A DNA stretch of 64,000 bases from Candidatus Zixiibacteriota bacterium. Its GTDB lineage: Bacteria > Zixibacteria > MSB-5A5 > GN15 > FEB-12. Under the pieces are notes generated by a model that saw nothing but the letters and a program-made list of their open reading frames with translations, was not told where the DNA came from and did not search any database. Below, in pieces: positions 35,825 to 43,034 of this stretch. Within the stretch, counting starts at the first letter, position 1, and each line of letters begins with the position of its first letter. Both the position numbers and the translations under genes were made by a program. The stretch spans positions 1 to 64,000 of the forward strand of contig JAOUBJ010000012.1 of assembly GCA_029860345.1 (NCBI GenBank), written 5' to 3'.

Positions 35825-35875
35825 TTTATACCCCTTGATTTTTGTAACGTGCTGTTATTATTGAGCTTACGATTA

Positions 35876-35891
35876 TGGCACGCCAATCGCT
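35876..35891 (+). promoter_or_regulatory. Sigma-54 (-24/-12) promoter
   Basis: TGGCACGCCAATCGCT matches the consensus TGGCACG-N4-TTGC(A/T) at every fixed position except one (C for T next to the -12 GC). GG and GC are at the required spacing. It points toward the flavodoxin/ferredoxin gene at 35967 and lies downstream of three activator-type dyads. Confidence 0.75.
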
Positions 35892-35966
35892 TATAACAGG
35901 AGCAGAAAGTGAATCATACAAATTGAGAAGAGTGATTCACGATTAGATCTGGAAGGAGAACATGAT

Positions 35967-36788
35967 ATGAAAGTACTGATACTCTATTTTTCGCCCACAG
36001 GAAACACGGCTAAAATGGCCAAGGTCATTGAAGAGAGGTTTGTTGAGGTGGGGTGTGAGGTCACCATGGCGGATATGACCTCCTATGTTAGCAGACAGGA
36101 AGAGATTGATCTAACCCCGTATGAAGCCGTACTGTTTGGAGCGCCTGTTCACGTCAGGCGGGCTCCGAGAGTAATGAGAGAGTGGTTAAGAACGCTCAAT
36201 GGTCGGGGCAAGAAATGCTCGACGTACTTCACGTATGGCGGTTTTGGTGTCCACCCCACTCATTATTCCACACGACAGATATTGGAAGAACAAAACTTCC
36301 GCGTGGTGTCATCCGCTGAGTTCTTAAGCGTGCATACTTTTAATCTTGGCGGTTGGATGGCAATGGAGGGGCGACCTGATGAACGCGACTTTGCCGTCGC
36401 AAAAGAGTATGTCGATAAAACCTACGCGCGGTTCATCAATGAGGATGAGGACCTCTTAGGTGAACTGGAAAAGACAGAATATCCTGAAGAATTACTTGAT
36501 GCGGCTGAAGCATCGAGATTTAAGATACTCACACAACTCCCGACGCGAGGTGGTCAGGAGTGCGGCATGTGTTTGGAGTGTGAGAAGGTATGCCCAACCG
36601 GGGCCATCAAAGCTGAATCAGGCGAAGCTGACAAGGGGAGATGTATCGCCTGTTTAGCCTGTGTAGCCAATTGCCCTGAACAGGCTTTAGAGATTAACGA
36701 CATGTCTGAGAGTTGGCCGCTCAAGTTGAAAAAGGAAAATGCGACCGAAGAAAGCCTAAACGAACTGGAAAGCAGTATCTATCTTTAG
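35967..36788 (+). CDS. EFR1-type flavodoxin-ferredoxin fusion
   Basis: Predicted 273-aa cytosolic electron-transfer protein. Residues 1-150 are a flavodoxin: LYFSPTGNTAKMAKVI is the FMN-phosphate loop and FGAPVHVRRAP and TYFTYGGFGVHP are later flavin contacts. Residues 195-240 are a 2[4Fe-4S] ferredoxin with C199-x2-C202-x2-C205-x3-C209-P and C226-x2-C229-x2-C232-x3-C236-P. This is the EFR1-family order. GGAG precedes the ATG within 13 nt. It is the first gene behind the sigma-54 promoter, followed 75 bp later by a rhodanese, so it is probably induced by the GAF-AAA-Fis activator. Its redox partner is unknown. Confidence 0.9.
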   Translation: MKVLILYFSPTGNTAKMAKVIEERFVEVGCEVTMADMTSYVSRQEEIDLTPYEAVLFGAPVHVRRAPRVMREWLRTLNGRGKKCSTYFTYGGFGVHPTHYSTRQILEEQNFRVVSSAEFLSVHTFNLGGWMAMEGRPDERDFAVAKEYVDKTYARFINEDEDLLGELEKTEYPEELLDAAEASRFKILTQLPTRGGQECGMCLECEKVCPTGAIKAESGEADKGRCIACLACVANCPEQALEINDMSESWPLKLKKENATEESLNELESSIYL

Positions 36789-36863
36789 ATAGACTCGAGG
36801 ATCAAGTTTGATACAATCCCCTGCAAACAAAGCACTATGCATAGAAACTAGGAGGAATACAAA

Positions 36864-37334
36864 ATGTACTTCAAAAATCCTATCATTGTCTTAATCGCGA
36901 TTCTTACTTGGACTTTTGCGCAAGCACAGGTAAAAAGTGCAAAGCAAATTGTGGAGGAAACGGAAGCACAAATCGAGCAGATTTCGATTGACGAGTTGAA
37001 GACGAAGATTGATTCAGACCAGGAGTTTATACTGATAGATGTCCGGACAGAGAAGGAGTATCTAGCCGGACATGTTGAAGGCGCTGTTTGGATTCCAAGT
37101 GGAAAAGTGAAATTTGCTACTCAAAAAATAACCGAGGATCCAAATGTTGACATAGTCATCTATTGTAGAGCTCGCGGGCAAAGCGCCTTGTCCGTCTATG
37201 CTCTCGATGAAATTGGCTATGAAAAAGTATTCAATTTGGATGGCGGATTCAAAGAGTGGGTAAACGCAGGAAATAGCGTTTTCAACATGCATGGTGAAAT
37301 CAAAGTCATCAGTTTTGAAGAGAAGGAAGAGTAA
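36864..37334 (+). CDS. Periplasmic rhodanese-like protein
   Basis: Predicted 156-aa exported single-domain sulfurtransferase. Residues 1-21 form a signal peptide (TFAQAQ). The rhodanese fold follows: FILIDVRTEKEYLAGHVEGAVWIP, then the active-site loop CRARGQSA with the persulfide-forming cysteine C101, and NLDGGFKEWVNAG. AGGAGG lies 8 nt upstream of the ATG. It is probably co-transcribed with the EFR1-like gene from the sigma-54 promoter. It is unlikely to be the EanB-type ergothioneine sulfurtransferase because it is a short exported single domain. Confidence 0.88.
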   Translation: MYFKNPIIVLIAILTWTFAQAQVKSAKQIVEETEAQIEQISIDELKTKIDSDQEFILIDVRTEKEYLAGHVEGAVWIPSGKVKFATQKITEDPNVDIVIYCRARGQSALSVYALDEIGYEKVFNLDGGFKEWVNAGNSVFNMHGEIKVISFEEKEE

Positions 37335-37568
37335 TGTCCCAATATAGATTGTCTGATCAAACGATGATGAAAAATGAGTTAGCAATTTGAGTTCAATAAC
37401 GTTTGTAGATCTATGTCGTAACCGCAATGATCTCACGTTATTCGTGGTACAACAAGATGGGGAGGGGGAGTCGAATAGGGCTGTCTTTGTAACTTTTAGT
37501 GGTGCGTCAAACTACGGCATAACTTCTTAATCACCGTAAATTTCCTGATACTGAATCGATCGTATTGG

Positions 37569-38492
37569 CTACTCCTTATCAACAGGTGCACCAGATTTCC
37601 CGGTCAATTCATCCAGTGTCTCTTGAAGCAGCCGGTTGAATGTAGCTGGATCCTCCAATTGGACAAAGTGCCCTATACCAGGCATGAGCTTCAGTTCAAA
37701 AGATGCTGCATGTTTTCGATTGGACTCAAGATCGGTCGGCCACATGTCGGAATTGATGCTGCGAATCGGAAGTCGGACTTCCTTGAGCATATCTGCTGGG
37801 TGAACATCAATATAATTCTCAAGGGCACTTATGGCAACTTCTGGCGGAGCTGAACTCATATCGGTCGCAATCCTGTTAACCAGAGTGCTGTCAGCGTTTT
37901 TGGGGAACATGGCCCGAACAAAATCATCCATACTGGCTGCAAAGTTAGCCTTAAACGGAGTTGTGAATTCCTCCAACTGTTCCTGTGTGTATACCATTTC
38001 AAACTGATGATAAGTGTCCACTCCAATCAGACCGATAATACGATCGGGTAATTGCCGGGCAGCCTCAAGATTCACTTCACCACCCATCGAATGACCAATC
38101 AAAACCACTTTGTCAGGATCTATTTTGTTAACGACCGCCGCCACATCGGCACCGAACGCAGCCAAAGTCCAATCATCTCTGCCAAGCCCCGATGCACCAT
38201 GTCCCCCCATATCGACTGAAACAACCTCATATGTATCGTCAAACTCATCCACCTGTTTCTCCCAGTAGCTTCTATCGCAACTCCAGCCATGAACAAAAAC
38301 CAGAGTCGGTTCACCATCACCGCTAACTTCATAGTGGATCATGACGCCATCTGCTGAGGCTACACTGTCTACTACCGGAGTAGTCGAAGCCAGATCCGTT
38401 TCCACCTTCTGCTGACACGAAATCAGAAGCGAACCGGTGAGAGCCAGTAACAAGATCAGACCAATCGACAGCTTTAGCAAATTCATATGCAT
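37569..38492 (-). CDS. Alpha/beta hydrolase lipoprotein
   Basis: Predicted 307-aa exported lipoprotein. A signal with lipobox LISC is followed by QQKVETD. The hydrolase fold shows FVHGWSCDRSYW (oxyanion region), the nucleophile elbow GHSMGGEVN, an acid after strand 6 and the catalytic histidine in PGIGHFVQLEDP. The ATG at 38492 has AAGGG 9 nt upstream; the frame to 38543 is longer but less likely. Substrates of such periplasmic hydrolases are usually esters or lactones, and nothing here narrows this. It is convergent with the rhodanese gene. Confidence 0.85.
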   Translation of the reverse strand: MHMNLLKLSIGLILLLALTGSLLISCQQKVETDLASTTPVVDSVASADGVMIHYEVSGDGEPTLVFVHGWSCDRSYWEKQVDEFDDTYEVVSVDMGGHGASGLGRDDWTLAAFGADVAAVVNKIDPDKVVLIGHSMGGEVNLEAARQLPDRIIGLIGVDTYHQFEMVYTQEQLEEFTTPFKANFAASMDDFVRAMFPKNADSTLVNRIATDMSSAPPEVAISALENYIDVHPADMLKEVRLPIRSINSDMWPTDLESNRKHAASFELKLMPGIGHFVQLEDPATFNRLLQETLDELTGKSGAPVDKE

Positions 38493-38860
38493 AGAAAGTC
38501 CCTTCTCTTCCCGAGAATTCCTATATAGAGATTTCAAAAACATGATTTGTCCTTTCCGTCACTCTGAAGATACAATAGGCTCCCTGAATAATCTATGGTT
38601 TTCTCGTTTCCCAGAGTGACCGCTCCACTGAACATAAGAATAAAGGTATTGTTGAGAGGAACGTGGATGTGGCGGTGAGGATGACGAACCTCAAATCATA
38701 AGTTATTGTTGTACAATAATTCATATTGGGGGTGGGGGATCGAACAGGCAAGTCTGGCCGACGCCCATACTCACGTGGTGGCACAAAAGAGTTACACCAT
38801 ATTATGACTATATGGTGACCGTTTCTTGAGCCGGCCCCAAGCACCATCGGCAACGTGAGA
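38493..38860. repeat. Intergenic region with a full family C repeat
   Basis: There is no gene. Positions 38734-38831 carry the most complete family C copy: 'GGGGGATCGAACAGGC', 'GCCCATACTCACG', 'GGTGGCACAA', 'GAGTTACACC' and 'ATATGGTGACCGTTTC' in order. Its left block resembles the T-arm end of tRNA/tmRNA ('GGGGG-ATCGAAC'), which is notable near ssrA. Confidence 0.55.
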
Positions 38861-39382
38861 TTAGCCGGTCTCTCCCCACAATTGAGTACCATGATACTCA
38901 TACTTCGAAATACTCTGCGGCTCCAATGACAGGTTGCAGGGCAGGTTGAGTCGCGGCTTCACGCTCATTATCCCTTCAGTTTCCACACCCTGGAGCACTT
39001 CACATGCAGTCGGCTTTACCGAGTCACGCACCGTCTGCACTGCTGCTTCGCACCCCAACACGACCAGTGCGTCGTAATCCTTCGCGCGATTCTTCAACGC
39101 TGCCCGACGTTTCGATGTCCACATACAAAGCACAAACTGGTGCAACCACCTACTCTTGAAGACGTCAGTCTCGATCCCCTTCTTTTCCAACTTTGACTTG
39201 AGTCCCTTGATAAACCGCTCATAAGCGCCGGTCTTGAGAAACCTTCGGAATACCTCGAAGTAGGGCTCATTGTTCATCACGGCTGCACTCGCCGCTGGGC
39301 AGAATCTGCAAGGAATTATCAACACGGACTCAAACCGTTCATATGCAGATGTGTCATCAATCGCTTTCAGAATGAATGGCAT
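38861..39382 (-). CDS. Unknown protein with CxxC-containing N-terminus
   Basis: Predicted 173-aa cytosolic protein I cannot assign. The N-terminus has IIPCRFCPAASAAV, a C-x-x-C pair with proline and alanine context, followed by an amphipathic, Lys-rich helical part (FRRFLKTGAYERFIKGLKSKLEKKG). A Rossmann-like strand-helix YDALVVLGCEAAVQTV and a C-terminal RLNLPCNLSLEPQ follow. Five cysteines in 173 residues suggest a metal or cluster, or a thiol function. There is a GGAGG 5 nt before the ATG. The selenoprotein gene lies 123 bp upstream on the same strand, so co-transcription is likely. Confidence 0.6.
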   Translation of the reverse strand: MPFILKAIDDTSAYERFESVLIIPCRFCPAASAAVMNNEPYFEVFRRFLKTGAYERFIKGLKSKLEKKGIETDVFKSRWLHQFVLCMWTSKRRAALKNRAKDYDALVVLGCEAAVQTVRDSVKPTACEVLQGVETEGIMSVKPRLNLPCNLSLEPQSISKYEYHGTQLWGETG

Positions 39383-39505
39383 TAATCACCTCCTGTCTTT
39401 ACTTGAGAGTTCTTCATTGGCAGTTCTAATTCTAGGCTATTCTGAATATCCAGCATCAAAGCGTAGTGCTTACCAAAATGCACACGGCATCCTCTCTGGT
39501 TATCC

Positions 39506-39907
39506 TCAACCGTACCATGGCTTCTCATCCATCTCCATCTGCAGTCCATCCATGAGCTTGTTGAACCCACTGAACAGATCGACCACCGCCATCAGTTCAA
39601 CAATGCCCTCGTCATCCAGTCCGAGTTTCCGCACCGCGGAAGTATGCACCGTTAGTCAGTAGTGACAACCCATTACAGCGGACACGGCGACGGCAATGAT
39701 CTCTTTGGTGAGCGTATCCAGCTTTCCCGGAGTCTGCATAACAGTCTTTACTTTGTTCCAGTTTGCCTCCAGGAAGTCCGGCTTGACCGCCATCGCTCGG
39801 TACATATTGGGGACGAAATCGATACCAAGAGTCGCTCTGATTTCATCGTAGATTGATTTAGTCTGGCCGGCGGCATCGGCCTCTTCGATCATTCTGATTG
39901 ACGTCAC
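39506..39907 (-). CDS. Candidate selenoprotein: AhpD-like/carboxymuconolactone decarboxylase family (CxxU)
   Basis: Predicted 133-aa protein read through an in-frame TGA at 39656-39658. The first 83 codons (IRATLGIDFVPNMYRAM ... TKEIIAVAVSAVMGCHY) and the codons after the TGA (LTVHTSAVRKLGLDDEGIVELMAVV...) together make one complete AhpD/CMD-family protein. The TGA falls exactly at the second redox residue of the family's C-x-x-C-x-x-x-H motif, giving C81-x-x-U84-x-x-x-H88. A hairpin lies 15-29 nt after the TGA in the position of a bacterial SECIS. It is a likely thiol/selenol peroxidase-type redox protein. The GTG start has GGAGG 5 nt upstream. A TGT-to-TGA mutation or sequencing error is the alternative. 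Confidence 0.75.
39627..39641 (-). promoter_or_regulatory. Candidate bacterial SECIS hairpin
   Basis: On the minus-strand RNA, UUCCGC-GGU-GCGGAA forms a perfect 6-bp stem with a GGU loop, with 20 nt between the UGA and the loop. This distance and a G at the loop start fit the bacterial SECIS rules known from E. coli fdhF. Function is inferred from position and shape. Confidence 0.55.
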
Positions 39908-39913
39908 TCTTAC

Positions 39914-40055
39914 CTCCTTTTGTTTTGCGGATATGCTCCGAAGTAATGAAAAACTTGAGGGCTAGTCTGCGATGCAATTCTGTATCATAAGCCAGATACA
40001 CCTCTCCCATCACGTCGGCGCCGTTCTTCTCGACGATTCGGTAGTGCGACTCCAT
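39914..40055 (-). pseudogene. Decayed serine/threonine protein kinase N-terminus
   Basis: The 47 residues starting MESHYRIVEKNGADVMGEVYLAYDTELHRRLALKFF match the first lobe of Hanks-type kinases (SHYRIVEKLGAGGMGEVYLA...ALKFL). The glycine loop is damaged (G-A-D-V-M-G), and no kinase sequence follows after HIRKTKG. The fragment ends at the Shine-Dalgarno of the selenoprotein gene. It is a truncated remnant, perhaps left by a deletion that joined these genes. Confidence 0.6.
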
Positions 40056-40115
40056 CGCGCCCTTGGTCAGCACAATGTGAGTCTGGGTGCGATCATCATG
40101 TGATTCATCTGCCAC

Positions 40116-40618
40116 TATCGGAGTGACTCCTCACTTTCGAACCTGGTTACCAGTTATAAAAAGGCAATTCACTCCACATTGCAACTTAAACTCAACCGGA
40201 TCGGACTGTGGCCAAATTGTGTCTACGGTCGTCGCAAGTTTTTTCATGATTAGTCGCGATGTGGAGAAAGGTGGGGGAATCGAACAGGCGAGCCTGGCTG
40301 ACGCCCTTACTCGCATTACGGCACGAGGACTTACGCCCGGTGCCCCAGGGCTTGCCCTGGGATTAGAGACTTGCTCGAGCTAGACAGAGAATCGTCCGTA
40401 CACCGGACCTGTCCGTCATGCCATCGTCAAATGTTAGCCTTGCCTAGAAACCCACCCCGCCGAGGCGGGGATTGGCCACCCGCCTCAGATCAACCGAATT
40501 GAAGGCGTATTTTTACATTCAGAGTAGTTCCACGCACGGCCCGCCTTTTCTTACAACTAAAAGCTCTACATTGACATGTCTCCCTGGTTCTGATTCAGTT
40601 TAAGAGGCGCATCTAGAC
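40116..40618. repeat. Repeat-rich gap: families C and B
   Basis: There is no gene in this 503-bp gap. Positions 40265-40337 carry family C, with a left block GGTGGGGGAATCGAAC that matches the T-arm end of the nearby tmRNA gene. The element runs directly into a perfect family B hairpin (CCCAGGGCTTGCCCTGGG, 40344-40361). Around 40455-40475 a CCGCC/GGCGG hairpin (CCCCGCCGAGGCGGGG) is present. Confidence 0.6.
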
Positions 40619-41050
40619 TTATTGAGTCTTGGAATCCGGATCATCAGTGTACTGAATCGGCTCATCCTCGTGATGTACACGAAAAACTATCACCGTGGCG
40701 CCACTCTCTCCAGTGATCGCACGATGTAGTGCTCGATAGGGCACATGACCAACTGTACCAGGTGTGCCTTGAATTGATTCATTACCCTCGATTTCGATAG
40801 TCACTTGCCCTTCAAGATAATAATGAAACGCTTCCCCTGGGTGTCGATGCCATTGAAGAGTTGTGTTCGCTGGCATCTTAACATAGTCTATGATCGCGTC
40901 GCAACTATCAGCCAGTTGCTTGGAGAGTTGATTGTGAAGCAACTTTCTTATCTCGGGTTTTTTTTGTTCCTCAGAAAATCCGAGGTCGTACAAACCAAGT
41001 CCGATTGTCCCAATAATAACGTAAATACAGACGAGCTTCAGGTTTTTCAT
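40619..41050 (-). CDS. Exported cupin-domain protein
   Basis: Predicted 143-aa protein. The N-terminal hydrophobic helix (residues 5-22) acts as a signal peptide or anchor. The cupin core shows TTLQWHRHPGEAFHYYLEGQ, the metal-binding H-x-H-x3-E part, and VPYRALHRAITGESGATVIVF with the later histidine. Residues LADSCDAIIDYVKMPA precede it. The metal and substrate are unknown; exported cupins of this size often serve as dioxygenase-like or sensor proteins. Confidence 0.8.
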   Translation of the reverse strand: MKNLKLVCIYVIIGTIGLGLYDLGFSEEQKKPEIRKLLHNQLSKQLADSCDAIIDYVKMPANTTLQWHRHPGEAFHYYLEGQVTIEIEGNESIQGTPGTVGHVPYRALHRAITGESGATVIVFRVHHEDEPIQYTDDPDSKTQ

Positions 41051-41249
41051 TAGTTTTCTCCACTACTATTGTGTTCTAAGAGCGTAATTGTCGTTTTTTT
41101 TCTTAAGGAGTCAGCTCTATTCTCTCATCAATACTTCCCCACAAATTATTATAACATAATCGATAGGATGTAAAGGATAAAAGCGACTGAATACATCCAT
41201 GTTGATCCTTTTGCAACTGTGACCAAATAGTGACCAAAACGGTACCACG

Positions 41250-42221
41250 CTATTGGTGCACGGTAACTACTACCTTTCCTCGGGTGTGTCCTTCCTCCAC
41301 ATGTCGGATTGCCTCAGGAGTTTCACCCAAAGAGTATTTCCGATCAACGACAGGCACGACTTTGCCGGTTTCCAACAGTTCCTTGAGAACAGCCAAATCT
41401 TGCTGATTCACGTTGGCTATGAATGAAACAAGCTTTCTCCCCTTCATCCTTGAAATGAGAGGATTGAGAATCAGCGACCCCAGAATACTCGCAATAGATG
41501 AGGAGCCACCAACCAGAACATATACGCCGGTTGCCTTCAAGGCGTGCAGAGACTTACTAATCGATTGGAACGCTGCATTGTCAAGTATCAGATCGTATTC
41601 CTTCCCACTTTGCCAGAACTCTTCTTCCGTGTAATCGATCACTTGGTCTGCGCCAATCGACCGAACCATTTCCAGGTTCCGCCCGCTACACACGCCGGTC
41701 ACATGAGCGCCCATCGCCTTGGCAATCTGAACGGCAAAACTGCCTACACCTCCCGAGGCGCCGTTGATCAACACATGATGCCCTGCCTGTATCCGCCCAT
41801 GGTCTCGAAGACCCTGCAACGCCGTGATACCCGCAACCGGTACAGCCGCCGCCTGCTCAAAAGTTATGGCTTCAGGCTTTAGCACCAATTTGTCCTCGCC
41901 AACACGAGCATATTCTGCGAATCCACCCATACTCGAACCAAAGACTTCGTCACCCGGCTTAAACTGAGTTACATTCTTACCAACAGCTTCAACCCGGCCG
42001 GCCATATCGGCTCCGAGTATCTGGTGTTTCGGTTTCAGAAGTCCAAAGCCCATTAGTCGTACCAGAAACGGCTCCCCGCGTAGAACATGCCAGTCAAGCG
42101 GGTTCACCGCTGCCGCATGCACTCTTAGGAGTACTTGATTGTCCGTCGGATCGGGCTTATTTGTGTCCAGTAATTCAAGTACATCCGGCGATCCGTACTT
42201 GGTGCGCATTATAGCTTTCAA
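41250..42221 (-). CDS. MDR-family NAD(P)-dependent alcohol dehydrogenase/quinone oxidoreductase
   Basis: Predicted 323-aa cytosolic medium-chain dehydrogenase. The N-terminus reads LKAIMRTKYGSPDVLELLD. VHAAAVNPLDWHVLRGE, HQILGADMAGRVEAVGKNV and GDEVFG follow the zeta-crystallin/quinone reductase branch that lacks the structural zinc. The NAD(P)-binding motif is NGASGGVGSFAVQIAKAMGAHVTGV. The TTG start at 42221 has GGAG 7 nt upstream; the longer frame to 42266 is unlikely. It probably reduces quinones or enones; the substrate is unassigned. Confidence 0.88.
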   Translation of the reverse strand: MKAIMRTKYGSPDVLELLDTNKPDPTDNQVLLRVHAAAVNPLDWHVLRGEPFLVRLMGFGLLKPKHQILGADMAGRVEAVGKNVTQFKPGDEVFGSSMGGFAEYARVGEDKLVLKPEAITFEQAAAVPVAGITALQGLRDHGRIQAGHHVLINGASGGVGSFAVQIAKAMGAHVTGVCSGRNLEMVRSIGADQVIDYTEEEFWQSGKEYDLILDNAAFQSISKSLHALKATGVYVLVGGSSSIASILGSLILNPLISRMKGRKLVSFIANVNQQDLAVLKELLETGKVVPVVDRKYSLGETPEAIRHVEEGHTRGKVVVTVHQ

Positions 42222-42521
42222 CGGTTTTCTCCAAGATAATCGCGAACATGTCGTTCGGCGTGTCACCTCAACACATTCATGTGTATTAAACCTGCCAAGA
42301 GCGAACTGTTCTACCTGTTCACATTAGGAACACTTCAAATTACTTCTTCTGGAGTAGTGAATCAACATTAGAAATTCCATTTGGGTTGGTTGCACCTTCC
42401 GCGCCACGAATTGTGACTGCGATCGTGGCAAGTTATTGTATGATATTCAGTGATATAGCCAAAGGGTGTGGGGTATCAACCGAAATCTTCGGCACGGTCT
42501 GAAGGAGAAAGACCAATTTAT

Positions 42522-42882
42522 TGGTGGAGGTGGGGGGAATCGAACCCCCGTCCGAACATAACATCAGGCCGGTGACTACGTGCGTAGTCGGTCTTTAAAT
42601 CTCACCCCGCTCGCTGCCGACCGACAGGCCACAGGCAGGGCCAGCCTATTTAGTTTAAGTTCTCATTATAGACATCAGAGAACCGAGTCTTCTTTAATCG
42701 ACGCCGCATTCACAACTTGAAGACAAAGCTGTGAGGCGACGTGGCACTTTCCTAGCGAACTAGGCAGCCATGGCGTAGTTAGATTCGCCAAATAATAATG
42801 TGCCCGGTTTGTTAACGGGGCCCCAGACAACCCCGGCACGCCAACAACAATCCGCTATGCCCGTCGAAACCAAGTCACCCCC
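42522..42882 (-). ncRNA. ssrA: Transfer-messenger RNA (tmRNA)
   Basis: This 361-nt tmRNA rescues stalled ribosomes with SmpB. The 5' end GGGGGUGACUUGGUUUCGACGGG contains the tmRNA hallmark GGUUUCGACGG. The 3' end is a T-arm GGGGGUUCGAUUCCCCC followed by CACCUCC-ACCA. The 7-bp acceptor stem GGGGGUG/CACCUCC pairs fully with one G-U. The encoded tag, from a likely GGC resume codon at 42789 to the TAG at 42760-42762, reads GESNYAMAA (degradation tag with the alanine: AGESNYAMAA). The resume codon is a judgement. A TTGACA box lies about 51 nt upstream, but I see no good -10. Confidence 0.95.
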
Positions 42883-43034
42883 ATACAGAAATGACTCTAC
42901 GTGACAGGCGCGTAGGTTGTAACATACCTACCTTGTCAAAGAGCTACTATTCAATATAACCTATCGGTCGATGATAGCAAGTCGGCTTCTTAGTAACGAG
43001 AGAAGGCTACAATTGTTGCAAGATACCTGCAATG

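Noticed and set aside
36770-36795. Hairpin TCTATC-TTTA-GATAGA as a terminator of the EFR1 gene
   Set aside because: It overlaps the stop codon, has no T-run, and the downstream rhodanese is probably in the same transcript.
36864-37334. Rhodanese as the EanB-type ergothioneine sulfurtransferase
   Set aside because: It is a short single domain with a signal peptide, is behind a sigma-54 promoter and lies 7 kb from the ergothioneine operon, which has its own sulfur domain.
42222-42521. Genomic island inserted at the tmRNA 3' end
   Set aside because: No integrase, no second copy of the full 3' tmRNA end and no foreign gene set lies downstream, only a 300-bp AT-rich gap.
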